A stretch of 64,000 bases of DNA from Lepeophtheirus salmonis (taxonomy: Eukaryota; Arthropoda; Copepoda; Siphonostomatoida; Caligidae), in contig NC_052141.2 of the NCBI RefSeq assembly GCF_016086655.4, positions 8,990,001 through 9,054,000 of the forward strand. The letters are read 5' to 3'. Shown piece after piece: positions 1 to 10,716 of the stretch. Position 1 is the stretch's first letter, and every line of letters starts with the position of its first letter. The translations under genes were made by a program, and so were the position numbers. Under the pieces are notes generated by a model that saw nothing but the letters and a program-made list of their open reading frames with translations, did no database searches and was not told the DNA's origin.

Positions 1-59
1 TTTTAATATTTTCCCTGCATTTAATGCTATTTTAAATGTAGGAGGTTCACCTTTTTGTA

Positions 60-404
60 TTAGCAATTGATTTTCTTCATATTTTTTCGGAAGAATTTAA
101 TATTTGAATCTTTTTTCACAAAAAAATTATTTTTTGTGTATAGCTGTGAATTTTAGAATTTTTTTTTCAAAAAAATTAATATTTGGAATGTAATTTTAGA
201 ATTTTTCTTTCAAAAATTATTTTTGTCGTAAATAAATATAGATTTTGGAATTCCTTTTCAAAAAAATTAATTAAATTAAATTACGGGGAAAATTAGAGAT
301 TAAACATTTTTTAACGGATTTATAATCTAAAAAAGCTAAATAAGTTCATTCGATCAAAATATGGGCAGAGAAAATAAATAAATATATATAATAAACGGAC
401 GCCC
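60..404. repeat. GGGGCG-ended A/T-rich repeat, copy 1 (right end intact)
   Basis: The interior is made of A- and T-runs around spaced motifs such as TATAGCTGTGAATTTT, as in the other copies. The right end reads CGGACGCCCCTG at about 394-405, the mirror of the GGGGCGTCCGCAGG left end seen at 37.8 kb. The left end is not recognisable. No coding capacity. Confidence 0.6.
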
Positions 405-733
405 CTGATTTATCGGTTATCTTGTCTGAGCATTGGGGGATCTATTAAATGCTTTTTGTAAAAACAAAACAAAATAAATAAATCAATTATTTGCAAAATA
501 GAAAAAAGTTTTTATGAGTCGTTGCCAAATGGTTTTTTTTGGTAACTCATAAAATATTTGGGGTTTGTAAACTTTTATGATTTGTGACGACTGGTTCTAA
601 ATAAAAAAAATAATTATTTGAGTCTTCAATTAAAATATTATATATTATATAAAATATTGTCAAGAGGAAACAGATGCAAAAATTGATTTTTTGAATTCAT
701 AAATAATTGTAATTTATTATACATACGCGTTTG

Positions 734-830
734 TAATGTTGTGTCGATCCTTATTTAGGCCTGAAGACTGACGTCCTGTCCTTTCAGTCTAGGCCCGGTA
801 CATTTCAGTGCTGCATATCAGTCCAAAAAC
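734..830. repeat. Partial hAT-like MITE end (GTTGTGTCGGTCC family)
   Basis: AATGTTGTGTCGATCCTTAT followed by TTAGGCCTGAAGACTGACG resembles the ends of the elements at 5201, 32625 and 57313, which carry TAGTGTTGTGTC ends and internal AGTCC/GGACT palindromes. A matching right end was not located, so this is treated as a fragment. Confidence 0.45.
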
Positions 831-1129
831 CAGAGCCGGGTGGTTCCGTAAAAATGATACAGATATACGCATACGGAACCATCGGAAAATAATACCAAAA
901 TACTGTACAGATTTAAGTGAAATTAAGTCCGTATCAAAGCTATATCTCTATTGGTTTAATTTCTCGAAAGATGAGGAGCTAAACATAGGACGTAAGATAC
1001 CTCGTTGCTATTTTCAAATAGCACATTCCTATCTCTCCGTAAGCCGGTTGTATAATTTAAAAAAAACATCCTTCTTTGTAGTCTACACCTTCAGTCCGTA
1101 GACCGATGCAGACTGAGTCACGTGACGTG

Positions 1130-1794
1130 GCTTCTATAATTGGTTCATTTTTCTGGATTTTTTTGAGTCGATCACTTGATCTACTCAGACCGATAATGGA
1201 ACAACCCAACGCTACTAAAGACCTATAGCTGGTAGCATGCTCACTGTTGAGCTCTAATAGAAGATTTGAGACAACAGCAAAGCTGTTTAAGGTCTATTGG
1301 CATTAATTTTGGCACCAAAACCTTCACAGATTTAGATGTCTATTGAAATAAAAACTTTCTATTTCCAAATTATTCATAAGTTTTCGAATATAAACTCAAT
1401 TCATATGCCTTCATGTAGTGTTGGGGAGCTCTATCAAGGCATGAGCCAAATAATTTTATGTTTGTACATTCTTTTAAGATAAGAAAAATAAAACTCTTTT
1501 CACAAACTTGGAAATAAAGTGAGGGATATTAGGTACAAACTATCACTTCAAATAGTTGTACAACGGATCAGGGTAAAATAATAAGGAAGTGCAGATTTAT
1601 GTGATATGGAACAACTATCTGAAAAATAATACGGAAATGCAGATATAAGACTATAAAATTCTTGGCACGGAGGTAAGTATACAAAAAAATAAATAAAAAT
1701 AAAATGGTTTAAGTACTGCCCGATGATCTGATTTAAAAAATTCTAGTAACAGTTAAGTCTGGTAAGGTTGATGACGTCACGTAACAAGGATCTT
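1130..1794. other. Unassigned AT-rich intergenic stretch
   Basis: No coding signal or recognisable element end. A weak internal direct similarity near 1545-1650 (TATGTGATATGGAACAAC and a nearby GGAAATGCAGATATAAGA context) suggests an old local duplication only. Confidence 0.4.
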
Positions 1795-1803
1795 TTGTTT
1801 ATA

Positions 1804-1949
1804 CTTTGAAATTCATTTTAAGGTATTCACAGAGATCCTTTGTTACGTACCCGGTGTGTTGTTATTCGATCTAGTCCAGTCCAGTCTTAGAACTGGATTA
1901 GATCGAATAACAACTTTGGACTGTGTATACTTTAAAATGAATTTCAAAG
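1804..1949. repeat. Long imperfect hairpin (two nested inverted repeats)
   Basis: CTTTGAAATTCATTTTAA at 1804-1821 is the exact reverse complement of TTAAAATGAATTTCAAAG at 1932-1949 (18/18). Inside it, the 22 bases from 1858 (GTTGTTATTCGATCTAG...) pair with 1893-1914 with one mismatch. The region could form a cruciform of about 146 bp. It may be a fold-back element or the remains of one. No coding capacity. Confidence 0.75.
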
Positions 1950-1959
1950 GCAATGGAGT

Positions 1960-3225
1960 CTTATAACGAGACCTGTATTCTAATCCATAAAGTTTGAGTC
2001 CAATGTTTGTTAAATTCTGTATTGTTTCGAGTCCAGACTCGAGCAGATCAAATATTCATTACAAAGGTATGCTTGATATTTAATTTTGAAAACTATGAAG
2101 TCGTGTTGGATTGGTCCTATAACTACATTACAAATCTATCTTTTTTTCCTTCCTCCAGAGAAAAACTCATTATAAGTTTTTTAATCAAATGAAAAACGGA
2201 AGAGGATTTTTTAAAGAGTCAAATACAATATTAAAACACTGAAAAACTATCCAACAAATTATTAACATGATTGATATTTGTTTAAATTTTTACATGAACA
2301 TATTTATTAAATACAAATTCAGTCAATTTGATCGTTCGGTATTTGAACTTTAACTCGAATTTTGATATCATCATTATAATCAATTTCAGGTAATCCCTTT
2401 CTTCTTTTCATTATTCTCGCAACGTGAATACTTATACTCTCTTCTTTAAATATTATTTTCACGTCATGAGGTTACAATATCTTTTATGATCAGTGTTACC
2501 AAATAACTGATTTTTATCAGGTTCAATTAACTTAAAAACAGCGGCTCCTAAGGACTTTTTTGAATTATTTCTTTTATTATTTTTAGTTCTGTTCATGGAG
2601 CAGATTGCTCAGACAGCTTTTCAAGGAATTCTCAGCTTATACGGTATTTTTGTCCATCAATAAGTCTTTTAAAATTAATACATTTTTTTTTACTTTGATC
2701 CATTGTTTTGGAAATAACAAAAGTAATGTCACACTTATCACAAAATCACAAAGTAAGGAACAAATTATCATGATTATATGTACCGTACCTAGGGTAAAAA
2801 CGTACCAAACTGTAAGGGTGGTACCGAACCGAACTGCAGTACAAACCAGTACCGTAACAACCCTACTATCAATGTGTGAATTTCGGTAATTTTCAGCCCA
2901 TATGTTACCTAATATGTATGAGAAAAATACTGATATTAAAGTCATCTTTAATTGCCTGGGAAATTATCACTAAATTGCAATAAGAATTACATAATGAAAT
3001 ATATACAGAATGTATTTAAACTATAACTTGATAAAAGCATTAAATTCTAAGTTCGAAAAAAAAGAAGAAGCAAAAAGAATGACATTAGAATTTCATACCT
3101 GAGTTGCATGAAAATATTCCCCCCTTCGTTTAAATGAAACCTGATCTAAGGCAATAAATATTAGGATTTAATTTTTTTTTCTCGCCATTTTTTGAATGCA
3201 TTTGGATATTATATATTTTAACCAT
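1960..3225. other. Unassigned AT-rich stretch with a GGTACC-rich repeat end
   Basis: No gene recognised. About 2780-2870 is unusually rich in GTACCG/CGGTAC motifs (TACCGTACC, GGTACCGAACCGAACTG, CCGTAACAACCCTAC), a pattern typical of short DNA-transposon ends. The open frames on both strands across it are explained by this repeat. Confidence 0.4.
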
Positions 3226-3229
3226 CTTA

Positions 3230-3735
3230 TCTTTTACATTTGTGGCCCGTCATCACAAAAGCAAGCTAGAAAGATTTTTCATAAAATTAGCCTGGATTAC
3301 ATTTCTATTGTTTAAGGACAAATTATCCTCAGTTCTATCAACAAAATATTCTTGTCAACCCTTTGGATGTGTCGTGGATTGTACTTATAGTAGCCAATAT
3401 TGATCATTACAGCAACTGATGGAGAAAGTGATTGATTTTATTTGAGAGGGATCATAAGAGGGGCAATATATGTCTCTTCAATCAAATAACTATAGCAAAA
3501 ATAACTCATTTTACTCATTTGAATCCACAGTCTATAATTCACTCAAATAGATCCATCAAATATCCACACTCAATTTTGAGAAAAATCACTCTAGCTTGCT
3601 TTGATGTTGACGGGAGCACATATTTAGCAAAAACAATTAATTGTCATAATAAAAGAATGAGAAATTGATTGATTTGATTTAAATGCAGCCATATTGGGGT
3701 CAATATAAGTTTCTTAAATCGAATAAAGGTTCTGA
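3230..3735 (+). repeat. Family L repeat unit (~420-bp type)
   Basis: Begins TTGTGGCCCGTCATCACAAA with GCAAGCTAGAAAGATTTTTC, and contains TGATTGATTTTATTTGA, CTTAAATCGAATAAAGGTTC and related blocks in the same order as the units at 5985, 21480 and 45600. The AT-rich 78-codon frame here is not a gene. The unit stops near 3735, where a hAT-like end begins. Confidence 0.7.
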
Positions 3736-3740
3736 AGTAG

Positions 3741-3970
3741 AGGTTCCTAAGCTTTTTCAGGCTGGCGCCCCTTGGCTTCCCTATAAGCCTCTAGCACCCA
3801 CTCCCATATATATATATAAGTGTTTCTTTCAAAATGAAAAGAAAGCATCAATAAATAAATAATAGATTTTTCACAATTCCTTCTCATAGGCCAAATGTGG
3901 CAATGGGCAGTATGATAAAAATCCAGTGTATTTTTAGTTTGCCCGTTTTTTTTTTTAGAATTTAGAAGTA
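3741..3970. repeat. hAT-like short element fragment
   Basis: GAGGTTCCTAAGCTTTTTCA followed by GGCTGGCGCCCCTTGG resembles the AGGGGTTCCCAAACTTTTT type of end known from hAT (Charlie-like) elements. A short TA microsatellite lies at about 3808-3821. The far end is not defined. Confidence 0.4.
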
Positions 3971-3984
3971 GTATTTAAGTCTTC

Positions 3985-4345
3985 AGTAGTGAACATCCTT
4001 TCCTAAATAGATTCAATTATATTCAAAACCTGATTGAAAATTCCTGTGTGCTCATAAAATACGGAGTGTAACCCGTAGGATTTATTGCAGATTTATACTT
4101 GTAAGTCCTTGTTGGACTCAGAGTAGAATTGGGGATGGACATCGGAGTGATTCTAGCGAATATCTTTGTTTATATCCTTTTCTCCTTTCTCCCTTAGGAC
4201 AGCTGATTGTTGCTGATCTAATGAAGCGTCATGACTCATGAGCATAATTATTTCTCTCTTCCTAATTTGTTTTCAAATTGTCAGGGCTACCATGGGGATT
4301 TTCGGTTTCTTTTTTAAACATGTCCATTCTACAGTGGATTTTCAT
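3985..4345 (+). repeat. Family S repeat, forward copy
   Basis: Diagnostic blocks in order: AGTGAACATCCTTTCC, TGTGCTCATAAAATACGGAG, GTAAGTCCTTGTTGGACTC, AGAGTAGAATTGGGGATGG, GAAGCGTCATGAC, TTGTCAGGGCTACCATG. The same series recurs at 13.6, 15.0, 15.5 and 26.5 kb. No protein is encoded. Confidence 0.8.
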
Positions 4346-4349
4346 CGTT

Positions 4350-5170
4350 AGTAATGGGTATACTTGATGTAGGGATATTAGTTATTACATATCAAGCTGA
4401 AACTTACTAAAAAGAAGACGTGGATCTCCAAGCTCGGTAATTCTACATGTGTTCTTCTGAAGAAACTTGGGATGTTTGCCTTTTTTTTTCTTGCCCCAGA
4501 GTTTGGGCGGTTCATCATTCTCAAAGTAAACACAAAAAAATAATGGCAACATAATTAACCTCTAAAATTAACAATCAAACCAACATTAAAAATAATCAGC
4601 ATACATATATCTAAAATAACATTAGCTTTAAAATGCTGAAATAAAGTATTTACGTAATATCTCAAACTAGTTTATCATTTAAAATAGAGCATTCAATGTC
4701 AATACAACTTCCAGTGAGAGCTTTTGGTTTCTTGTCAATCGATAATAGTCTAATAATTGTAAACAATTTTTTTTCCCTAAGTTGATCTATTTCTAGATTG
4801 TTTTTATATTGATGTACAACACATGTTAATATCCCAAAGTTGATATTTATATTAATAAAGCAAAGCTTATATGCATGAATGTACGAAAATCACTCAGAAG
4901 GTGCACATTATATTGTGGTCCCTGACATGTATTATAGGTATATCAATACACTATGAAGAAAAAAAGGTTGTATGAGATTGAGGGAGTACTGTATAAAATG
5001 AATACAATTTTCCAGGCGTTTAGTTGAACACATATTAAAAAAAAAAAGGAAGAAAAAAAAGGTAGTACTTTATATTAAATTTTAAAAATTAATTGACCAA
5101 CGAGCTAAAATACTGCCTTGCTCATCAAATTTTACACTGTTTTTTTTTCTCCCCAATCTGTAATTATTCT
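4350..5170. other. AT-rich stretch, nothing recognised
   Basis: Poly-A and poly-T tracts and AT-rich single-copy-looking DNA. No open frame, element end or RNA gene could be supported. Confidence 0.4.
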
Positions 5171-5174
5171 TGTA

Positions 5175-5301
5175 ACATTCTTGAGGAGAGAACTTCTTAG
5201 TAGTGTTGTGTCCGTCCTCATTTATTCGGTATAATTCAGTCTTAGAAACCGGTTCTATCAGTCCTTAGGACCGGTCCTTCAGACTGTCAGTACTAGAACT
5301 G

Positions 5302-5337
<36 letters not shown>

Positions 5338-5500
5338 GATTGACGTCATGAAGGACCGAACTTTATAAGTTTGACTTTAGGCCTAAATAAAGACTCACAC
5401 AACACAACATCTAAGTATTTAGTGAATAGCTACGTGTGAGTGTGTTAATGAAAAAGGGAAACTAACACAAAGGATTTCTTGGGATTTGGGGGATTTCTTG
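5175..5500 (+). repeat. Family S left portion, interrupted by a MITE
   Basis: TTGAGGAGAGAACTTCT before 5200 and CTAAGTATTTAGTGAATAG after 5410 are contiguous in uninterrupted copies (for example AGAATATCTAAGTATTGAG near 13630). The element at 5201-5407 therefore inserted into a pre-existing family S repeat. Confidence 0.65.
5201..5407. mobile_element. hAT-like MITE, TAGTGTTGTG ends
   Basis: A ~207-bp non-coding element with inverted ends (TAGTGTTGTGTCCGTCC left; ACTCACACAACAC right) and internal palindromes such as CAGTCCTTAGGACCGGTCC. It carries a ~31-base A-run. The flanks CTTCTTAG and CATCTAAG match at 6 of 8 positions, compatible with a diverged 8-bp hAT target duplication. Related copies lie at 32625 and 57313. 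Confidence 0.65.
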
Positions 5501-5544
5501 GGAGAGTATTCTTCTATATTATTAAATCAAAATGTTCGCCAACG

Positions 5545-5583
5545 CCTAATAACTCCGGGCAATGCCGGGCACTACAGATAGTA
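5545..5583 (+). mobile_element. Helitron-like 3' terminus
   Basis: CTCCGGGCAATGCCGGGCAC followed by TACAGATAGT fits the arthropod Helitron end pattern of a short CCGG hairpin then a CTAG-like terminus. Only this end is recognisable; it abuts family L sequence. Confidence 0.4.
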
Positions 5584-5584
5584 T

Positions 5585-6400
5585 TGTTATTTAGTATAAT
5601 TATTTATCTTAAAATAACAAATTATCCTCAATTTTTATTAATAAATTATTCAGCTAAATACGCTTTGAGTGTGTTGTTTTATATTGTGTTTAAAGCAACC
5701 AAAATTGATTGCCACAAAAAAGAATGAAAGTGGAAATATCGGCCCTAATATCAGTCTTTTAAATCAAATAAAGTTTCTAAACTATCGTTAAAATGCTTTT
5801 GTATCTTAACTCATCGCTAAAATTTGAATAATAATCATATAATTAACTCTAATTTGAAGCTGAAAGTGTAATAAAGTAAAAAAAAAAAAAAAAAAAAAAT
5901 TGATAGTCTCCTTTTCTTGATTTCTATTCAAGATTGTTTTTATGGTGACAGACCATACATTATAACTACTTGAGGTAGAAATATGTATGGTTAAACTCTT
6001 TATGTCAAATATGTGGTCCTTTTAACAATAAAGCAAACTAGAATGATTTTTCTCAATTTCTATGAATAAAATATGCTTTTTAACGCTTTGAATGTGATGC
6101 AAACTGTATTTAAAGCAGCTTAAATTGATCGTTACAATAAAAGACTGAGAAATTGATTGATTTTATATGACAAATGTCATATCGGACTCCAAATAAGCTT
6201 CTTAAACAAATTAAAGATTTTAAACTATAGTTGAAATTCAACCCACAAATTTGTATACAAATCTATAAATGATTCAAATATTCTTATAAAACATTGGGTT
6301 TGAAATATATATGAAGTTAAAAATTAATTGGGATTTTTGTTCAAAATTGCTTTTATGTTGATACAACACATAGTTATAGTAGATCAACATGTTTTAGTTC
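5585..6400 (+). repeat. Family L, two tandem ~420-bp units
   Basis: The block TTCAAGATTGTTTTTATG and its variant TTCAAAATTGCTTTTATG occur about 420 bp apart, each preceded by the same order of blocks (TTGATTGCCACAA/TTGATCGTTACAA, TCTTTTAAATCAAAT/TTCTTAAACAAATT). The two units are tandem and diverged. A poly-A run lies at 5879-5899. Confidence 0.75.
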
Positions 6401-7370
6401 ATATTATCTCGATGTATCTCTACCAAATATCAAAAGAACTCCCTCATTCAATCCTAAATTACCTGTTATCCAATAGATTACAAATTTTGGCAATGGGTTT
6501 TGATTATAATAGACAATGAAGTATAATTAGAAAATTGATCTTTTGAACAGCACAAAAGAGCAAGTTCTTTGTTAACTATGAATATATATGTAGGTATACA
6601 CCCACTTGACACGTTTCATATGGATGTAGGTACATTGACGAATATATGCCTACAATATTTAATTCATATATTTTTTAGTTAAAATATTTATATTTTAACT
6701 AAAAATATTGAGACTCCACCATTTTGAATTATGCTGTGTTAGCACAATATTGTACTTGCAAAAATTAATGAATAACGTTCTTCATATCGTTAATTGTATT
6801 GAGTCACGCAACATTTCCTTCAAAAATAAACTGAAAAAGGCACAAAGTTCATCCCTACTATGGAATTATTATACAATATCGTTCACAAATTAAAAAGCGC
6901 ATATTCTTATTCAAACAATCAACGTTCAGAACACTGATTAGAAGAAAAGAACCAGAGACATTGACAGCTCACAAAAAAATGTATTAGCAAGGCAATGACA
7001 TAATATATATTATTATAATAATTATATCAAAAATTTTCAGGATTAATTATTTTGAGCAGGATGTTAACACCAGCAGGATCTTTTAAATAATGAATAAAAA
7101 AGAAGACGAAATCAGACACACCAATCGTTTTTCCTTTTATAATCTTAAAACTGTTATTTTTCTTTACATTTTGCCCTACACTAACTCAATTCCATTATAA
7201 CTTCATTCTAAACCTTTGAAGGTTCATTATAAATTAAATGTATTATATGATCACAAATTTCTTGGAAATATTAAAATACTTGAGGAGTCCAAAGTTCTAC
7301 GACTCGGATGTAATCAGTTCGGAAAAATGTATCCAAAACACATCCCTTATTAAAGTTAGTATGGAAATTT
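6400..7370. other. AT-rich stretch with a reversed family R fragment
   Basis: About 6880-6980 contains AACAATCAACGTTCAGAACA and ACATTGACAGCTCACAAAAA, the reverse complement of family R blocks. The remainder is AT-rich with no supported gene. Confidence 0.45.
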
Positions 7371-7379
7371 AATTACTCT

Positions 7380-8558
7380 GTGCAAAATTATTTACCGATT
7401 TTTGTTCTGAACATATCACGGACAATAATGACATTTCGAATGACTTGAGAAACAATTTATTCATACATTTTTAGAATAATAAAATAGTTTGTGATCAAAT
7501 TTAATTTATGTAGCCACCATTTGACTCAATGACACTGGTCAGGCGACGTCTGAAGCTGCCACAGACTTGCTGGATGTAATAGGCGTCCATGGAGGCCCAG
7601 GCCTTGTTGACAGCAGCCTTTAAGGCATTTATGTTCTTGTGTCGTTTTTGCAGGCCTTGGTATCCACGTGCGCCTAGATAGAGAAGCTCTGAGGGGGCCA
7701 GTAGTCCTTGGGCCAAAAGTTCATGTTGTCCTTGAGCCACTCCTGAGCTTTCTTGGAAGCGTGGGCGGATGCTCCATCTTGTTGAAAAACCCAAGGAGAG
7801 TTGCCGACTATGGATTTGATCAACTGAAGGACCTTGGACGCCAGAATCTTCACATAATCCTCCGCTATTAATCTAAGCCAGTGGGGAACCATACCGGCTT
7901 CATGGCCTTCCCGTTGGATCTCCAAACATCTCCAAAGCTCACAACACGGTCATTTTGCCTGTTGAAAACAGGATCGACCGTAAAAGTTTTCTCATCTGAA
8001 AAAATGATGATGCGTCCAGATGAGCTCTTGATGCCATTCAAGATTTTCTTGGCACGCTCAAGTCTGACTTTTCGCTGACGTTCAGTTAGCAGAGGGCGTT
8101 CAGTACGCCTCAGGGACTTTCCTCCAGCCCTTTTCAATGCCCTTGAAACAGTTGATCTCGACGTTCCCATCTTTCTGGCCATGTCGGCAATGGACCTATT
8201 GGGAGTCCTCTTGAACACTGCCTTTACTTGCCTTGTTGAGACAGTGGGCTTCCTGCCAGCCCCAGGGGAATGCTTGAGATCACCCCCAGCCTCCAAGCGC
8301 TTGGAAACGTTGTAAATTGTCTTCAACGAGGCCCCAACCTGTTCCTTAATGTTGTTATGAGGCACTCCCGCTCGGAGGAGGGCTGCAATTTTGATCCTCT
8401 TTGTTTCCTGATTGGACATGGTCTCACGTGTGGAGGTTGTTACGCTCTCACAGGAAGGATTTTTGTTTATTTTAACAGTAGAAATACGAAACAATCAGAT
8501 TGGTTGCCACAAAACCTCTTAAAAAGTACATTTACATCATCGGTAAATAATTTTGCAC
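7380..8558 (-). mobile_element. Tc1/mariner-type transposon with 20-bp inverted ends
   Basis: GTGCAAAATTATTTACCGAT at 7380-7399 is the exact reverse complement of the sequence at 8539-8558, bracketing a broken transposase on the minus strand. A TA lies just outside each end (7374-7375 and 8566-8567) at unequal distances, so the outermost bases have decayed on at least one side. Length ~1.18 kb is a little short of a complete Tc1-like element, which agrees with the internal deletion. Confidence 0.9.
7501..8419 (-). pseudogene. Tc1-like transposase, frameshifted, third catalytic Asp deleted
   Basis: A transposase would bind the element ends, cut them and insert the element at TA sites in the nucleus. 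The chosen start, MSNQETKRIKIAALLRAGVP, matches the family's usual N-terminus; an upstream in-frame Met at 8494 is less likely. A helix-turn-helix region (KTIYNVSKRLE, then MARKMGTSRSTVSRALKRAG) is followed by the first catalytic Asp in IIFSDEKTF. Reading then shifts frame near 7875 after KPVWFPTG; the second Asp is in VFQQDGASAH. The third motif, normally PDLNPLDY, is missing: WPPQS runs straight into FSI, a stop and AHVDTKACK. A further shift leads to the C-terminus RHKNINALKAAVNK...SNGGYIN. With two shifts and a lost catalytic residue it cannot be active. Confidence 0.93.
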
Positions 8559-8559
8559 G

Positions 8560-9120
8560 TCCCGGTATTTGCATGAAAGATGGTATTTCATAGCAATAAA
8601 TTAAGGAGTGAAAGGTAAAAGGTGATCTTTAAAGATACACCCAAACATTGTTATTTATATTTTACGATATTTATTTATGCATTTTTAAGAGCTTCGTTGA
8701 TTTATTGAGTCGTTAATGAGTAGGTAACTCTCACAATGACAGGATTTTAAATTTGAAAATTGATAACATCATCAAACTTGAGACTATTTTTCTACTAAAA
8801 GTATCAGATAACACAAGTCGAGCAAAAAATAAATCAAAGCAGATATTGGTATATTTACATACACAAAAGAAACACAAATATGATTTTTTTTTTGAAAAAG
8901 TTGTTTGGATAACATTTTTATTCTTAAAATAATTATCTTCCAATCATATCAATATACTATTTTAATTCATCAGTCGGAGGCGTCATAAATTGTAATTGAA
9001 GTTCGCAAGTATTACTCGTCAAAGTTCTAAAAAAATTACAAGAATATATATTATTTGGAAAGGCATATCAGAGCCGAATAATGGTTCATGAATCAAATAA
9101 CTACTCTAAAATCTATACAA
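8560..9120. other. AT-rich stretch, nothing recognised
   Basis: No element ends or coding signal. The 70-codon minus-strand frame is Phe/Ser/Lys-rich, as expected from random AT-rich DNA. Confidence 0.4.
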
Positions 9121-9121
9121 T

Positions 9122-9780
9122 AGCCCAGGGATTCTCAAACTTTTTTTTAGTGATGTACCACTTGTAAAATATTTATTTAAACCAAGTACCCCCTTACCAG
9201 CACAAAGCATTTTTAGTTTCAGTGAAAGGGGCATCCGCAGGATTATATTTTGGAGCGGAGGTGCGCTCGTTTTTTTTTTTTTTTAATGAATTCAAAAATT
9301 AGAATTTATTAGAAAAATATTTCAAAAATAAAATTTTTAGAAAAAAATTTCAAATATTAAATTTTTTCGATAACTTTTTTTAAAAAATCCTTATTTATTC
9401 TCAAAAATTTAATTTTTTGGAAAAAAATTCCAAAAATCTTCTATTCAAAAAATCCAAAAAAATAATAATCTCAAAGAAATTTCAAAATATTAAATTTTTT
9501 CTAAGCTTTTTTTAAAAATACTTATTTATTCTGAAAAATTTAATTTTTCTAAAAAAAATTCAAAAAATCCTGAGCTATTCACAAAATTTTTCAAAAATCC
9601 ATATATTATCTCAAAAAAATTAGTTTTTATTTTTAGAAACGCAAATCAAAATCATAGCTTCTCAAAAAAAACAAAAAACATTTAATTTTCTAAGAACCGA
9701 AAATTCCTTAATATTCTTAAAGCCCTCCTGTGGATGCCCCTGAGTTATTGTACCACTTGTATAATATTTAAAAAAAATTT
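9122..9780. repeat. hAT-like end split by a GGGGCG-ended repeat
   Basis: CCCAGGGATTCTCAAACTTT at 9124 resembles a hAT end (CAGGGGTTCTCAAACTT). TGTACCACTTGTAAAATATT at about 9155 recurs as TGTACCACTTGTATAATATT at about 9750, on either side of the element at 9228-9740. Confidence 0.45.
9228..9740. mobile_element. GGGGCG-ended A/T-rich MITE, copy 2 (both ends)
   Basis: Left end GGGGCATCCGCAGGA (9228-9242) and right end TCCTGTGGATGCCCC (9726-9740) are inverted repeats with one mismatch in 15. The 513-bp body is almost entirely A/T, with a recurring motif of the type AAATTTTTNGAAAAAAATTT. No clear target duplication was found. This is the best-defined copy of the family. Confidence 0.8.
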
Positions 9781-9887
9781 CAATTACCTCCAAATGCTCC
9801 AAAAATTCTTCAAGATATAATTTATTAATTAACGATATAATTCCGAAAAAATTATATAATAAATAAATATCTGTCTGAGCTCTGTTA

Positions 9888-10716
9888 ATAATTAAATTAC
9901 CGCCCTTAGCAGCAATGATGGCTTTCAGGAGGGGACAGAAGGCCTGATACCCTCTGCAGATAAAGTCCTCTATCATGACGTCCAAGTCCCCGCTGACAGT
10001 GGGTTTCAGGGCCTCGGTGTTTTGATGACGGACACAACGGGCCTTCCCCTCACCCAAACGGTGTTGCCGAGGGGGTTGGCATTAGGTCTCTAGAGAGTGG
10101 GCGAAATTGTCGATTTTTTGTCGTAAAAAAAACACGTTCAAAAGAGTCTTGCAATGAAGTAGATGTGTTTCTGTGATTACTGGTATCAAAATTCGCCTCT
10201 GCACCCTAACAAGGCTCTTTTCACCCACTGTTTTTGGATAGCTCTCTTGCATGGGATCTCCTCTCATGTATTTGACGGGGTTGACCTGGGCTGTTTTCTT
10301 TAACTCCTCTGGGTTCCATTTTCGCCGTTTTGACGGTATTCTTTGATCTTCTTTATCTAATCCTTTTCTTAAGAGCAAACTGGGATATGTGAATACTTGT
10401 TTGTTGTTTTTGGTTGTTTCTTTGTTAGTCACATGAAGGGCTTGGATATTTAGATGATCACGGTGTTTGAATGCGTACACTGCAGGCTTGGGTTGACATC
10501 AGGGCTATAGGGAATTTGATAACTCTCTTGAATTGACTTAAAGAGATTTAACTGTGCCTTTTTCTTTAACTCATCCGAGTCCACTTTGGCCTTTTTCACA
10601 GAACCCTTCTTCCTTTCCAACGTTTCAGACTTCTGACGGCGTAGACGTTGGTCCTGGAGTGGCCCAACTGCTTGTTGTGCTCGAATGAAAATTCGTGAAT
10701 AATGTTCAAATGTCAT
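9888..10716 (-). pseudogene. Tc1-like transposase remnant with the catalytic core deleted
   Basis: The minus strand begins MTFEHYSRIFIRAQQAVG at 10716, a typical N-terminus for this lineage. After shifts come RRKWNPEELKKTAQVNP and GEKSLVRVQRRILIP with LLHCKTLLN, the linker just before the catalytic domain. The sequence then jumps to the C-terminal TEALKPTVSGDLD...ICRGYQAFCPLLKAIIAAKG at about 10030-9890. None of the three catalytic Asp motifs is present, so roughly the central half of the protein is gone. In the N-terminal half the region around 10590-10540 partly repeats 10340-10280 (DELKKKAQLN versus EELKKTAQVN), suggesting an internal duplication. No function is expected. Confidence 0.85.
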
